Assembly (NCBI GenBank): GCA_965216445.1 | Contig: OZ244166.1 | Location: 62,001-126,000 of the forward strand | Source: MA-ANB-1 sp965216445 | GTDB lineage: Bacteria; Actinomycetota; Acidimicrobiia; Spongiisociales; ZC4RG35 | Length of the DNA: 64,000 nt | Direction of reading: 5' to 3' | Shown: piece by piece, positions 34,845-43,119 of the stretch | Layout: each line of letters opens with the position of its first letter | Position numbering within the stretch: the first letter of the stretch is position 1 | Position numbers and translations under genes: made by a program | Notes under the pieces: model-generated | What the model was told of the DNA's origin: nothing | Seen by the model: the letters and a program-made list of their open reading frames with translations, nothing else | The model's database searches: none

Positions 34845-36069
34845 TTTCGTCCTTCTTGCCGATCGTGACGATTCCCCCGTCACTAACTGCAAATCGAGCA
34901 CGGTCACGCTCGGGATCCATGCCGATAGTTGTCCCTGGCGGTACGACCACACTCTTGTCAATGATGGCGTTGCGGATGACCGAACCTTTCCCGATTCGAA
35001 CGTCGTCGAGGAGTATGCACCTCTCGATCGTCGATCCGCCTTCGACGTGGACCCGTCGGGAGAGAACCGACTCGGTAACGTTTGAGCCCGACACGATGGC
35101 CCCGGAGCTGAGGATCGAGTTCTGCACGATCCCGGCCTGACCCAACTCAGCAACGATCTTCGCCGGCGGGGCGTTCTGGCTCGCGGTGTATATGGGCCAT
35201 TCCTGGTTGTACAGACTGAACACCGGGGAGGGTTGGACAAGGTCCATATTGGCGTCGAAATAGGAGTCGATCGTTCCCACGTCTCTCCAATAGCCTCGTG
35301 CCGTTTCTGACGAGCCGGGGACCTTGTTGTCAGCGAAATCGTAGACGTGGGCCCGTCCTGCTTCGACGGATGCCGGGATCAGGTTGCCTCCAATGTCGTG
35401 TTTAGAAGAGGAGTCTTCGGCGTCGGTCCTGACCAGGTCATAGAGAAACTCCGCATCGAACACGTAGTTCCCCATCGAAGCGAGGATCGAGTTCGGATCG
35501 TCGGGCACAGGTTTGGCTTCTGAAGGCTTTTCGAGGAAGGCGTCGATCTTCGTCGACTCGCTTCGTTCGATGACCCCGAACTGGTCGGCTTGCTCTATTG
35601 GCGCTCGGATCGCCGCCACCGTGACTCCAGCCTTGGTATCGCGATGCTGTGCCAGCATCTGACTCGGGTCCATGCGGTATATGTGGTCGGCGCCGAACAC
35701 AAAGACGTGTTTTGGTTTCTCGTCGTGGAGAATGTTCAAGTTCTGGAAGATCGCATCTGCCGAACCCAGGAACCAACGCTCGCCGACACGCATCTGTGCC
35801 GGGACCGACGTGACGTAGTTGTCCAGCAATGGAGAGAGCCTCCATGTGAGTGAAAGGTGGCGGTTGAGACTGTCACTCTTGTACTGAGTGAGCACCAGAA
35901 TCCGTCGATAGCCACCGTTGACGAGGTTGGACAGCGCAAAATCGATTAGCCGGTATTGACCCCCGAAGGGAACCGCGGGTTTGGCCCGGTCCCTCGTCAG
36001 GGGCATAAGGCGCGAACCGACACCGCCGGCCAACACCATCGAAATCACACGTGAACGTCCCGCTGCCAT
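34828..36069 (-). CDS. glgC: Glucose-1-phosphate adenylyltransferase
   Basis: GlgC makes ADP-glucose, the regulated step of glycogen synthesis. The 413-residue protein has the nucleotidyltransferase signature VLAGGVGSRLMPLTRDRAKPAVPFGG, IDFALSNLVNGG, FVFGADHIYRMD, and the C-terminal left-handed beta-helix with SVLSRRVHVEGGSTIERCIL and DKSVVVPPGTTIG. Length and motifs are typical. It converges on glgA. Confidence 0.96.
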   Translation of the reverse strand: MAAGRSRVISMVLAGGVGSRLMPLTRDRAKPAVPFGGQYRLIDFALSNLVNGGYRRILVLTQYKSDSLNRHLSLTWRLSPLLDNYVTSVPAQMRVGERWFLGSADAIFQNLNILHDEKPKHVFVFGADHIYRMDPSQMLAQHRDTKAGVTVAAIRAPIEQADQFGVIERSESTKIDAFLEKPSEAKPVPDDPNSILASMGNYVFDAEFLYDLVRTDAEDSSSKHDIGGNLIPASVEAGRAHVYDFADNKVPGSSETARGYWRDVGTIDSYFDANMDLVQPSPVFSLYNQEWPIYTASQNAPPAKIVAELGQAGIVQNSILSSGAIVSGSNVTESVLSRRVHVEGGSTIERCILLDDVRIGKGSVIRNAIIDKSVVVPPGTTIGMDPERDRARFAVSDGGIVTIGKKDEITEPI

Positions 36070-36231
36070 AGCGACAACCTAGTCGGGATTCCCGACCGGA
36101 CATCAAGGGAATTCTCGGGCAACCGGCCGGCTCGCAACTCGCCGCAGTCGTTGCGGGGCACAGCCGAGAGCCTCAAGGCGAGCGTCGATCGTGGAGGCTA
36201 GGTTTGGGCTGAATCTTCTCGAGGAGACCCT

Positions 36232-36726
36232 ATGGATGCAGCCGACGTCTACCTATCCAAACCGGCGCCGGAGGCCATTGAGGCGCAATTGGAAAGAAAT
36301 ATCAACGCTGTGGTCGGAACTCTGAATCCGGATGGCTCGATTCACCTGGCATTCGTTCTCTTCCTGTGGAAAGACGCCAAGTTCTACTTCGAGACTTCGT
36401 CGATGACCAAGAAGGCCCGAAACGTGGCGGCTCGCTCTACGGCATCCTTCGCAATCGATCCGCCCGGCTTCATGGCAATGGCCGAAGGGACGGCACGGAT
36501 CATCGAAGGCGACCAGGCGAGCGCGATCAATCAGGAGCTCAGGGCGAAGTACCTGACCGAGGATGCCGTCGATGCGGTCGGGGGCGCCTGGGAGACGATC
36601 GACGACGTCGCGATCGAGATAACTCCACATCGGTGGCGGTCATGGTCGAGCGACGGTCTCGTCGAGCTGAGTGCCAAGGCAGCTGGAGATCTTCCTCCCG
36701 ACGAGTGGTGGATCCCCGAAGACTGA
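36232..36726 (+). CDS. Pyridoxamine 5'-phosphate oxidase-like (F420/FMN split-barrel) protein
   Basis: A 164-residue split-barrel protein: NINAVVGTLNPDGSIHLAFVLFLWKDAKFYFETSSMTKKARNVAARSTASFAID shows the flavin-type barrel core, with a Lys-Arg motif typical of the F420-dependent PPOX families. The cofactor cannot be decided here. ATG 36232 follows a GAGGAGACC-type Shine-Dalgarno. The hairpin repeat array begins just after its stop. Confidence 0.8.
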   Translation: MDAADVYLSKPAPEAIEAQLERNINAVVGTLNPDGSIHLAFVLFLWKDAKFYFETSSMTKKARNVAARSTASFAIDPPGFMAMAEGTARIIEGDQASAINQELRAKYLTEDAVDAVGGAWETIDDVAIEITPHRWRSWSSDGLVELSAKAAGDLPPDEWWIPED

Positions 36727-36759
36727 CAACCGGAATCTCTCCCGATCCAGCGTTTCGGG

Positions 36760-37545
36760 TTCGACTCTGAAGCTCCCTTCGCTTGCGGCTGTCCCCCGCG
36801 AGTCTCTCCCTCTGCTTGCGGCTGTCCCCCCAGAGACTCTCCGTCCGCTTGCGGAGGGAGTGGGCGCCGCCGCAGGCGGCGGTCGAGGGTGGGAGGTGCT
36901 TACCCACTAGAGCTATACCAGGGGAGTCTCATTCCACCCTCCCCCCTTCGCTATCGCTCAGGGGTACTCCCTCCATTCGGCTCCGCCTTTGGAGGGAGAG
37001 ATCTATTCGGCTTCGACTCTCGAGCTCTCCCTCCGCTTGCGGCTGTCCTCCCAGGGACGGAGTCGAGTTTGGGCTCTCCCTCCGCTTGCGGAGGGAGTGG
37101 GCGCCGCCGGAGGCGGCGGTCGAGGGTGGGAGGTGCTTACCCACAAGAGCTATACCAGGGGAGTCTCATTCCACCCTCCCCTCCGATCTTCGATCGGAGG
37201 TACTCCCTCCATACCTGGAGGGAGAGATCTATTCGGCTTCGACTCTCGAGCTCTCCCTCCGCTTGCGGCTGTCCTCCCAGGGACGGAGTCGAGTTTGGGC
37301 TCTCCCTCCGCTTGCGGAGGGAGTGGGCGCCGCCGCAGGCGGCGGTCGAGGGTGGGAGGTGCTTACCCACTAGAGCTATACCAGGGGAGTCTCATTCCAC
37401 CCTCCCCCCTTCGCTATCGCTCAGGGGTACTCCCTCCATTCGTCTTCGACTCTGGAGGGAGAGATCCAAGCAGCTCCGCCTTTGGAGGGAGAGATCCATT
37501 CGTCTTGGCCTCTGGAGGGAGAGATCCATTCGGGTTCGCAGCGAG
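36760..37545. repeat. Tandem array of hairpin-rich repeats (three long units plus three short ones)
   Basis: Three long units start from the common element TCCGCTTGCGGAGGGAG at 36844, 37081 and 37307 (spacing 237 and 226 bp). Each carries a TCCGC/GCGGA hairpin with arms up to CTCCCTCCGC, a GCCGCC/GGCGGC hairpin with a 3-nt loop, the block GTGCTTACCCAC, AGAGCTATACCAGGGGAG, and a CTCCCTCCA/TGGAGGGAG hairpin. At 37453, 37483 and 37513 a 30-bp unit with TGGAGGGAGAGATCCA repeats three times. Three forward frames stay open across much of it, but all are low-complexity and alter with each unit, so I treat it as non-coding. A related locus lies at 57.7-58.2 kb. Confidence 0.85.
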
Positions 37546-37620
37546 ACCTAGTCGGTGGCCCGTCGGGAACCGTTTGTCAGGTTCTTCCCGTCCAAGTCGA
37601 TACAAGGACGAGGAGAGTCG

Positions 37621-39606
37621 ATGAAACAGATTCAGAAGACGATCGGATTGGTGGCCCTGCTGGCGATGGTGATCGCAGCATGTTCAACCACAGATTCGAC
37701 CGGGGGAACCTCAACTACCACAAACCAGAGTCGTGTCACCACGCCGCTCGCTGCACCATCTCTAGTGGCCTTCGACGCCTGCGAGCCATTCCTGGACTAC
37801 GTCAAGTCACATGCGATCGACCAGGTCGGTCCCTACGGGCTCCAGGATCCCTTCTACGGAGGTTGGTTTGGCACAGACGTTCTCGAAGAGTCGGCAGCTG
37901 ATGGGGGGTTTGCGCGGGTTGACCAGGCGAGTGCTCCCAGTTTCTCCAACACCAATGTGCAAGTCGTTGGCGTTGATGAGCCTGACACTGTTAAGACGGA
38001 CGGCAAGAGAATCGTGGTTCTCTCAGAAGGCTCCTTGATCGTCACCGATGTCACAGGTGAGGAACCCGAGGTCGTTGGCCGCCTTCACCTGGGCAACAGA
38101 AGCGTGCAGAGCTTGTTCCTGTCCGGAGACACCGTTCTGCTGTTCGGGTCGGTGTGGACTCAGTACCACCCCTTGGTTGCAGACGACGTGGATTACATCC
38201 CGGCTTATCAGTCGCCTTCGGTTGAGCTGATCGAAGTCGATATCTCAGGCGAGCCGGAGATTGTTCGGTCGATGACTCTCGACGGCCAGTTCCTCTCAGG
38301 CCGGATGGTCGACAACACGGTCAGGATCGTCTCCACATCGACTCCGGTTGGCTTCGAGTGGAGCTATCCCAGCGGCACCGGCCTGCGCGCCGAACAAGAC
38401 GCCATCGATGAGAACAAGGAGATCATCCGTAGGTCCACACCGGACAACTGGATCCCGTACTACCTGGTCCGCGATTCCAGGGGCAACGTGACCGACTCCG
38501 GAAGCCTCTTCGATTGCTCACGCGCTTCACATCCCAAGGAGTTCGCCGGTCTCAACATGCTGTCGGTTATCACGATCGACCTCGAATCCGGACTTGAAGT
38601 CATCGATTCCACAGGTGTCCTCGCCAACGGAGACACGATCTACTCGTCTACCGAGAACCTTTACGTGGCTACCCAGAATTGGGAGACGTGGCGGTGGGCT
38701 CGTGAGGGCATCGTCGAGAATCAGCCAAAGACGGTGACCACGGACATTCACAAGTTCGACATCAGTTCAGGGACCTCTACTGAGTACAGGGCGACCGGAA
38801 CCGTCGAGGGGTACCTCCTGAACCAATTCGCAATGGACGAATACGAAGGACGTCTCAGGGTTGCCTCGACGACCAGCCCCTCCTGGTGGGGCCAAGGCTT
38901 CGAATCCGAGTCGTTGATTAGCGTCCTCGAGGACGACGGTGACGGCAACCTTGCACTGGTTGGACATGTCGACGGACTGGGAAAAACCGAACAGATCTTT
39001 TCTGTCAGGTTCATGGGTGACATGGCGTACGTCGTGACGTTCCGACAGACCGATCCGTTGTACACCGTCGACCTCTCCGACGCTACCAACCCGGTCGTGG
39101 TCGGCGAGCTCAAGATTCTCGGCTATTCGGCATACCTGCACCCGGTGGGTGAGGGTCTGATCATGGGGATCGGCCAGGACGCCACTGAGGAGGGCCGTGT
39201 TCAGGGCACCCAGGTCTCACTCTTCGATGTAAGTGACCCCGCCAACCCGACCCGTCTCGACCAGATAACTCTCAGTGAGGGCTCCAACTCCCAGGTCGAA
39301 TACGACCACCACGCATTCCTTTATTGGCAGCCGACTGGCCTGGCGATGGTGCCGGTTCAGCAGTGGTGGTGGGACGACGAGAAGGAAGACGCCTTTTTCG
39401 GTGCTGTGGGTTTTTCAGTCGAAGGAGGGGAACTAACCGAAGTGAGGCGATTCGCTCACCCCGGTGGTGATAGCAGCGAATGGGATTGGCGTGCACAGAT
39501 AACCCGTTCGGTGGTCATTGGAGACAAGGTCTTCACGATTTCCAACAAAGGAATCATGTCCAGCGACCTCACTGACCTCGACGAACTGGACTTCCTGGGT
39601 TTCTAA
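37621..39606 (+). CDS. Secreted beta-propeller-domain lipoprotein
   Basis: A 661-residue lipoprotein: signal MKQIQKTIGLVALLAMVIAAC with cysteine 21, then a Thr/Ser linker. The body matches the bacterial secreted beta-propeller domain family, with the hallmark NVQVVGVDEPDTVKTDGKRIVVL near residue 115, and blade-like repeats such as FSVRFMGDMAYVVTFRQTDPLYTVDLSDATNP and QVSLFDVSDPANPTRLDQI. The role is unknown; it is anchored on the outer face. ATG 37621 gives a clean signal peptide and follows GAGGAGAG. A strong hairpin follows the stop. Confidence 0.88.
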   Translation: MKQIQKTIGLVALLAMVIAACSTTDSTGGTSTTTNQSRVTTPLAAPSLVAFDACEPFLDYVKSHAIDQVGPYGLQDPFYGGWFGTDVLEESAADGGFARVDQASAPSFSNTNVQVVGVDEPDTVKTDGKRIVVLSEGSLIVTDVTGEEPEVVGRLHLGNRSVQSLFLSGDTVLLFGSVWTQYHPLVADDVDYIPAYQSPSVELIEVDISGEPEIVRSMTLDGQFLSGRMVDNTVRIVSTSTPVGFEWSYPSGTGLRAEQDAIDENKEIIRRSTPDNWIPYYLVRDSRGNVTDSGSLFDCSRASHPKEFAGLNMLSVITIDLESGLEVIDSTGVLANGDTIYSSTENLYVATQNWETWRWAREGIVENQPKTVTTDIHKFDISSGTSTEYRATGTVEGYLLNQFAMDEYEGRLRVASTTSPSWWGQGFESESLISVLEDDGDGNLALVGHVDGLGKTEQIFSVRFMGDMAYVVTFRQTDPLYTVDLSDATNPVVVGELKILGYSAYLHPVGEGLIMGIGQDATEEGRVQGTQVSLFDVSDPANPTRLDQITLSEGSNSQVEYDHHAFLYWQPTGLAMVPVQQWWWDDEKEDAFFGAVGFSVEGGELTEVRRFAHPGGDSSEWDWRAQITRSVVIGDKVFTISNKGIMSSDLTDLDELDFLGF

Positions 39607-39629
39607 CAGATGGCCGTGGGGGCTTGTGA

Positions 39630-39661
39630 GGGCCCTCCCTGACTCCACTCGGGGAGGGCCC
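39630..39661 (+). terminator. Hairpin after the beta-propeller lipoprotein gene
   Basis: GGGCCCTCCC (39630-39639) and GGGAGGGCCC (39652-39661) form a 10-bp stem with a 12-nt loop, 24 bp past the stop. There is no U-run. The remaining sequence to 39867 shows no gene. Confidence 0.65.
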
Positions 39662-39867
39662 CCATCCATTGCGGACTCAGCTTTCGCGAAGGAGATACGG
39701 GCCTCTTCGACGTCTCTCGATCTGGGGCTGACTCTGTTGTTCCAGTGAGTGACTTCTGATCCGGTGCTGTCGTGGCTGCGCTGCTTCAGGCGGCGGGCGA
39801 ACGCCCAACTCCAGCGGCTGACCCAAGGTCGCTCCCCACATTCTCGAACCCGTCGTAGAGTTGCGGG

Positions 39868-40266
39868 ATGATCAACAGCAGTGCCAGATCGAGGTTGGAA
39901 TCGGAGCCGGTCATCTGGATGACAACGGTGAGGTCTGACGGACAGCCCCAGACATCGTTGATCTGGTTCCTTCTCGAAGGCGACGAAATCCTGATGTATT
40001 CCAAAGACGGGACGATCAGAAATCGAAACGTGGTGGTCAATCCGAAAGTTGCCTTGAACCTGGATGGCAACGGTCGGGGCGGTGCCGTCGTCACCATCGA
40101 AGGCACGGCTCATATCGATGGGGACGCTCCCTCTGCCGACAGACACGAAGCGTACGTGGCCAAGTACAAGTCCTTTATGGATCGGAACGGCTGGTCTCCG
40201 GAAAACTTCGCAAGCAGATATCCGGTGGCCATCCGTACGACAATCGACAAAATGCGGGCCTGGTGA
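39868..40266 (+). CDS. F420-dependent split-barrel (PPOX-class) protein
   Basis: A 132-residue protein with the split-barrel sequence EPVIWMTTVRSDGQPQTSLIWFLLEGDEILMYSKDGTIRNRNVVVNPKVALNLDG, close to the PPOX class F420-dependent enzymes of actinobacteria. The final AIRTTIDKMRAW is also typical. Its TGA overlaps the next GTG. The substrate is unknown. Confidence 0.85.
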   Translation: MINSSARSRLESEPVIWMTTVRSDGQPQTSLIWFLLEGDEILMYSKDGTIRNRNVVVNPKVALNLDGNGRGGAVVTIEGTAHIDGDAPSADRHEAYVAKYKSFMDRNGWSPENFASRYPVAIRTTIDKMRAW

Positions 40267-40796
40267 TCTGCAAGGTCTTCGTAGGAGTCAGTCTCGACGG
40301 CTACATCGCCGACTCCGAAGGTGGTCTTGCCTGGCTCGATGAGATACCAAACCCCGATGAGTCCGACTACGGCTACTACTCCTTCATGGAGGATGTGGAT
40401 GCGATGGTGATGGGCCGCAAGACCTTTGAGACGGTCGTGGGTTTTGAAGGCGACTGGCCTTACTCGATACCCGTCTACGTCGCATCGAGGACTTTGGAGA
40501 CGATCCCGGAGAGTTTCGAAGGGATGGCCGAACTCACGTCTCTACCCCCGTCTGAGTTGCTGGAACATCTCGAAGGGTTGGGACACAGCAACGTCTACAT
40601 AGATGGTGGCCATCTGATAACCAGCTTTCTCCAGGAAGACCTCGTGGACGAGATCACTCTCACGACGGTCCCGGTGGTTCTTGGTGGCGGAGTGGAGTTG
40701 TTTGGTGAGTTGGATTCACCGCGGTGGTTTCAACTCAGTGAAACCAGGACCTTTTCCGCCGAGCTGGTCCAGACCAGGTACCTCAGGCGGACATAA
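40263..40796 (+). CDS. Dihydrofolate reductase-family (RibD C-terminal-like) protein
   Basis: A 177-residue protein of the DHFR/RibD-C fold: CKVFVGVSLDGYIADSEGGLAWL, VDAMVMGRKTFETVVGF, YVASRTLE, VYIDGGHLITSFLQEDLVDEITLTTVPVVLGGG. Such stand-alone proteins are NADPH-dependent reductases of uncertain substrate, not true FolA. The GTG start overlaps the stop of the split-barrel gene (GTGA), so they form a redox pair. Confidence 0.85.
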   Translation: MICKVFVGVSLDGYIADSEGGLAWLDEIPNPDESDYGYYSFMEDVDAMVMGRKTFETVVGFEGDWPYSIPVYVASRTLETIPESFEGMAELTSLPPSELLEHLEGLGHSNVYIDGGHLITSFLQEDLVDEITLTTVPVVLGGGVELFGELDSPRWFQLSETRTFSAELVQTRYLRRT

Positions 40797-40813
40797 CCCG
40801 AGACGTCTGGCCA

Positions 40814-41977
40814 CTAGGTCGCGGAGTGGTCAAGGCTCCGCGCTTGTCGATCTGAGTAGACCCGGATTGTCCTCTCCCTGAACCGGAGCATGGCTACGAA
40901 TGCCACGATGCAGATCGCCACCGCAATCAGTGTCACGAGGATTGCCGTTGACGAGAACGGTACGAGGATCAACGTCGTCACCAGCTCGAGGGCGATGAGG
41001 AACAGCAGGAAGTAGATGATGGAGTCTCTTTTCGCCTTGGAGGCGAAGTACGCCCCGAGCGGTGCACCGAGCACCACAATGGGAACAGCCACCATCCAAT
41101 ATTCGAAAGCGATGCCGACGTCCTGTTTGATGAAGACGTGGAGCAGAGTCCCCACAACCGAGTTGATTCCCATGATCACAACTGTCGTGGGTGTTGACAC
41201 CTTTTCGTTGATGCCAAGGGCAAGGGTGAGAATGATGAACGTGAGCATGTCGATGCCCGAGCCGGTGTTCGCCGCGAACGCACCCCCTAGGACTCCGATG
41301 GCAAAAAAGCTGCCTCGAGTCTTGGCTCCCCAAATGGGAACACGGCTGAGCGGCTGCCACTTCAATACCCAACGCGATATGGCAAGACTGGCTCCGAACA
41401 CCGTGGCAACGAATGTGAACAGGATCTTGGAGTAGGGGCTTCCGACGCTGAACCAGAAGGTTCCGAGGATTTGTCCCAGGACTCCACCGAGACTCACCCA
41501 GCCGATTACCCGTGGGAGTATCGGGACCCTCCGGACCACAATCACCAATCCGGCCATCGTCATTCCCACAGCCTGAATCATGAGGCCAAATGTGGCTGCC
41601 GTCGACGGTTCGATGTTCAGCACTTTGGTGAACACGGGGAAGGCAACGGCAGCTCCCCCTTCCGCGGTGGCACCGGCCACAAATGAGCCAACGGCCATGG
41701 TTATGGACACCGGCCAATGGTCTGCGAAGAATCCCCAGTTGCTGCTTATCAGCATGTACGTGAGCCACGTGGTGTATACGAGGACAAGCGCGGCCGGATA
41801 GGCCCAGCGCCTCCATTGATCTAGACGAGCTATTGGCTCACCCAAGTCTGACCCCCATACCGTTTCCAAGAGTCGACAGGCTACCCCGGGTGGAGGTCGA
41901 TCGCACCAAGAATCTCGTTCCTTAGGATCACGTGGCCATATATGGCCGATTTCGCGTCGAGAACTGAGTTCATCCAA
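40814..41977 (-). CDS. TauE/SafE-family permease
   Basis: An up to 387-residue protein with about eight or nine TM helices from residue 60 on. It has the TauE/SafE features VGSFVAGATAEGGAAVAFPVF and SLGGVLGQILGTF, and FAIGVLGGAFAANTGSGIDM in the second half, which repeats the first as in this family. It probably exports sulfite or an organosulfonate. The first 55 residues are polar and contain in-frame TTG codons (L37, L45) that could be the true start; the palindrome at 41934-41947 would then lie upstream. Confidence 0.85.
   Translation of the reverse strand: MDELSSRREIGHIWPRDPKERDSWCDRPPPGVACRLLETVWGSDLGEPIARLDQWRRWAYPAALVLVYTTWLTYMLISSNWGFFADHWPVSITMAVGSFVAGATAEGGAAVAFPVFTKVLNIEPSTAATFGLMIQAVGMTMAGLVIVVRRVPILPRVIGWVSLGGVLGQILGTFWFSVGSPYSKILFTFVATVFGASLAISRWVLKWQPLSRVPIWGAKTRGSFFAIGVLGGAFAANTGSGIDMLTFIILTLALGINEKVSTPTTVVIMGINSVVGTLLHVFIKQDVGIAFEYWMVAVPIVVLGAPLGAYFASKAKRDSIIYFLLFLIALELVTTLILVPFSSTAILVTLIAVAICIVAFVAMLRFRERTIRVYSDRQARSLDHSAT
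41934..41947. promoter_or_regulatory. Perfect 14-bp palindrome near the TauE/SafE start
   Basis: GGCCATATATGGCC is a perfect palindrome, with a TATAT core. If translation of the permease begins at one of the later TTG codons, this would be an operator overlapping the promoter. Confidence 0.35.
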
Positions 41978-41980
41978 GGA

Positions 41981-42016
41981 AAGACCCCCGCCCCATTGGT
42001 GGGACGGGGGCCTTTG
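41981..42016 (-). terminator. Rho-independent terminator of hsp20
   Basis: On the minus strand a GC-rich stem (GGCCCCCGTCCC paired with the GGGGCGGGGGTC side) is followed by TCTTT. It lies 19 bp after the hsp20 stop. Confidence 0.75.
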
Positions 42017-42034
42017 TTGCGTCGTCGGCCCTGA

Positions 42035-42460
42035 TTATGAGGCGCCGGCGCCGATCGCTTCTCTTTGGTTGGCCGTGATGCTGACCTTCCGAGGCTTGGA
42101 CTCCTCACGCATCGGAATGGTCACCGTCAGCACACCATTGTCGTAGCTGGCGTTGACGTTGCCTGTGTCGAGGGTGTCGGCCAGGCGGACCTGCCGGCTG
42201 TGGTGCCCGGTGGGCCGTTCCCGGAGCAGCCAGTTGACGTCGTCGGTGTCTTCACCGAGTCGGGTGGCGGTCACCGTCAGGGTGTTGTTTTCGACCGTCA
42301 CGTCAACCTTTTCCGGGTCGACATCGGGCAGGTCGAATTTGAGTGTGTAGGACCCGTCTTTCTCGTAGGCGTCCATGGGCATGATGCCACCACGCCACCT
42401 TCCCCCGAACTGGGTCATCGCCCGTTCGATCTCTTCGAATGGATCGGTAAATCTGAGCAT
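42035..42460 (-). CDS. Small heat-shock protein, Hsp20/alpha-crystallin family
   Basis: A 141-residue chaperone that binds unfolding proteins as oligomers. The alpha-crystallin domain (about 25-125) has MPMDAYEKDGSYTLKFDLPDVDPEKVDVTVENNTLTVTATR and the closing ASYDNGVLTVTIPMREESKPRKVSI with the G-V-L motif. The N-terminus MLRFTDPFEEIERAM is typical of actinobacterial Hsp20. It stands alone with its own promoter and terminator. Confidence 0.95.
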   Translation of the reverse strand: MLRFTDPFEEIERAMTQFGGRWRGGIMPMDAYEKDGSYTLKFDLPDVDPEKVDVTVENNTLTVTATRLGEDTDDVNWLLRERPTGHHSRQVRLADTLDTGNVNASYDNGVLTVTIPMREESKPRKVSITANQREAIGAGAS

Positions 42461-42559
42461 TTGGTACTCCTTTGTCTTGCTGGCACCGTGAGATGAGGGT
42501 CACTGAGTCAGCACCGAAGAATTTGGGAGCCCTACTCCGACGTGTGGCGCAGTGCCCAT

Positions 42560-42573
42560 CTCAAGTGCTCAAG
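42560..42573 (-). promoter_or_regulatory. CTTGAG direct repeat in the hsp20 leader (HspR-like half-sites)
   Basis: On the minus strand CTTGAGCACTTGAG lies just downstream of the hsp20 promoter. CTTGAGT is the half-site of the HAIR element bound by HspR, but in HAIR the half-sites are inverted; here they are direct, so the regulator is uncertain. Confidence 0.4.
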
Positions 42574-42588
42574 TTGTCAACTAATCTG

Positions 42589-42617
42589 ATAGTATCGCAC
42601 TCAGATATCTCTGTCAA
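42589..42617 (-). promoter_or_regulatory. Consensus sigma70 promoter of hsp20
   Basis: On the minus strand TTGACA (42617-42612), exactly 17 bp, then TACTAT (42594-42589). The leader to hsp20 is about 120 nt. Confidence 0.75.
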
Positions 42618-42654
42618 GAATGTTGTCGAATGGTTGTGTATCCGAGGAGGATTG

Positions 42655-43119
42655 ATGACTGAAGAGGTTGCTCCCCACCCCGACGCGGTTGCACTGAGTC
42701 GCGAGGACCGGGCTCACAGTCTTGACGCACTTCATGTGGTTGAGAGCATGGCTGCCTCACCCGGACCCACCCGCCCTGAAGCCTGGCGGGACGATCTGCT
42801 CGCCGCTTTGCTCGAACTCGGTGCGAGTCTTCATGAGCAGTTTCAGGACTCACGGGACCCGGAAGGCTTGTTGTCCGAGATAGTGCACGAGTTCCCGAAT
42901 CTTGCCTCCAGCGTTGCCGAACTCATGGGCCGACAGACGAAGTTGATTGAGACCATCGACGAACTCAGCCAACGACTCGCGGACCTCTCCCGACCGGTTG
43001 ACGTGGAGAGTCTCAGGGGTCAGTTGGCAGAAATCACTGCCGAACTCCGTGAGCTGAGAGCCTGGGAGACAGATATCGTCTACGAAGCGTATGCAGTAGA
43101 TCTCGGCGAAGTTGGCTAG
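42655..43119 (+). CDS. Hypothetical helical protein
   Basis: A 154-residue acidic protein, no family recognised. It is predicted almost wholly helical; the C-terminal part (IETIDELSQRLADLSRP, LRGQLAEITAELRELRAWE) has heptad-like leucines, suggesting a coiled coil. ATG 42655 has GAGGAGG 5 nt or so upstream, so the longer upstream frame is rejected. It ends tail-to-tail with a 4-bp overlap with the next gene. Confidence 0.75.
   Translation: MTEEVAPHPDAVALSREDRAHSLDALHVVESMAASPGPTRPEAWRDDLLAALLELGASLHEQFQDSRDPEGLLSEIVHEFPNLASSVAELMGRQTKLIETIDELSQRLADLSRPVDVESLRGQLAEITAELRELRAWETDIVYEAYAVDLGEVG

Noticed and set aside
37453..37545. CRISPR array
   Set aside because: The repeats are only three, the intervening sequences are about 14 bp, and no cas gene is present.
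36783..37624. Three long overlapping forward open frames (about 200 codons each) and several reverse frames
   Set aside because: They lie on the tandem hairpin repeats; the protein sequence merely repeats low-complexity LRLRR/SACG/PLAEG strings in each frame and has no ribosome-binding site.
40830..41816. A 328-codon minus-strand frame
   Set aside because: It lies out of frame inside the TauE/SafE gene; His/Arg/Gly/Cys-rich and without TM segments.
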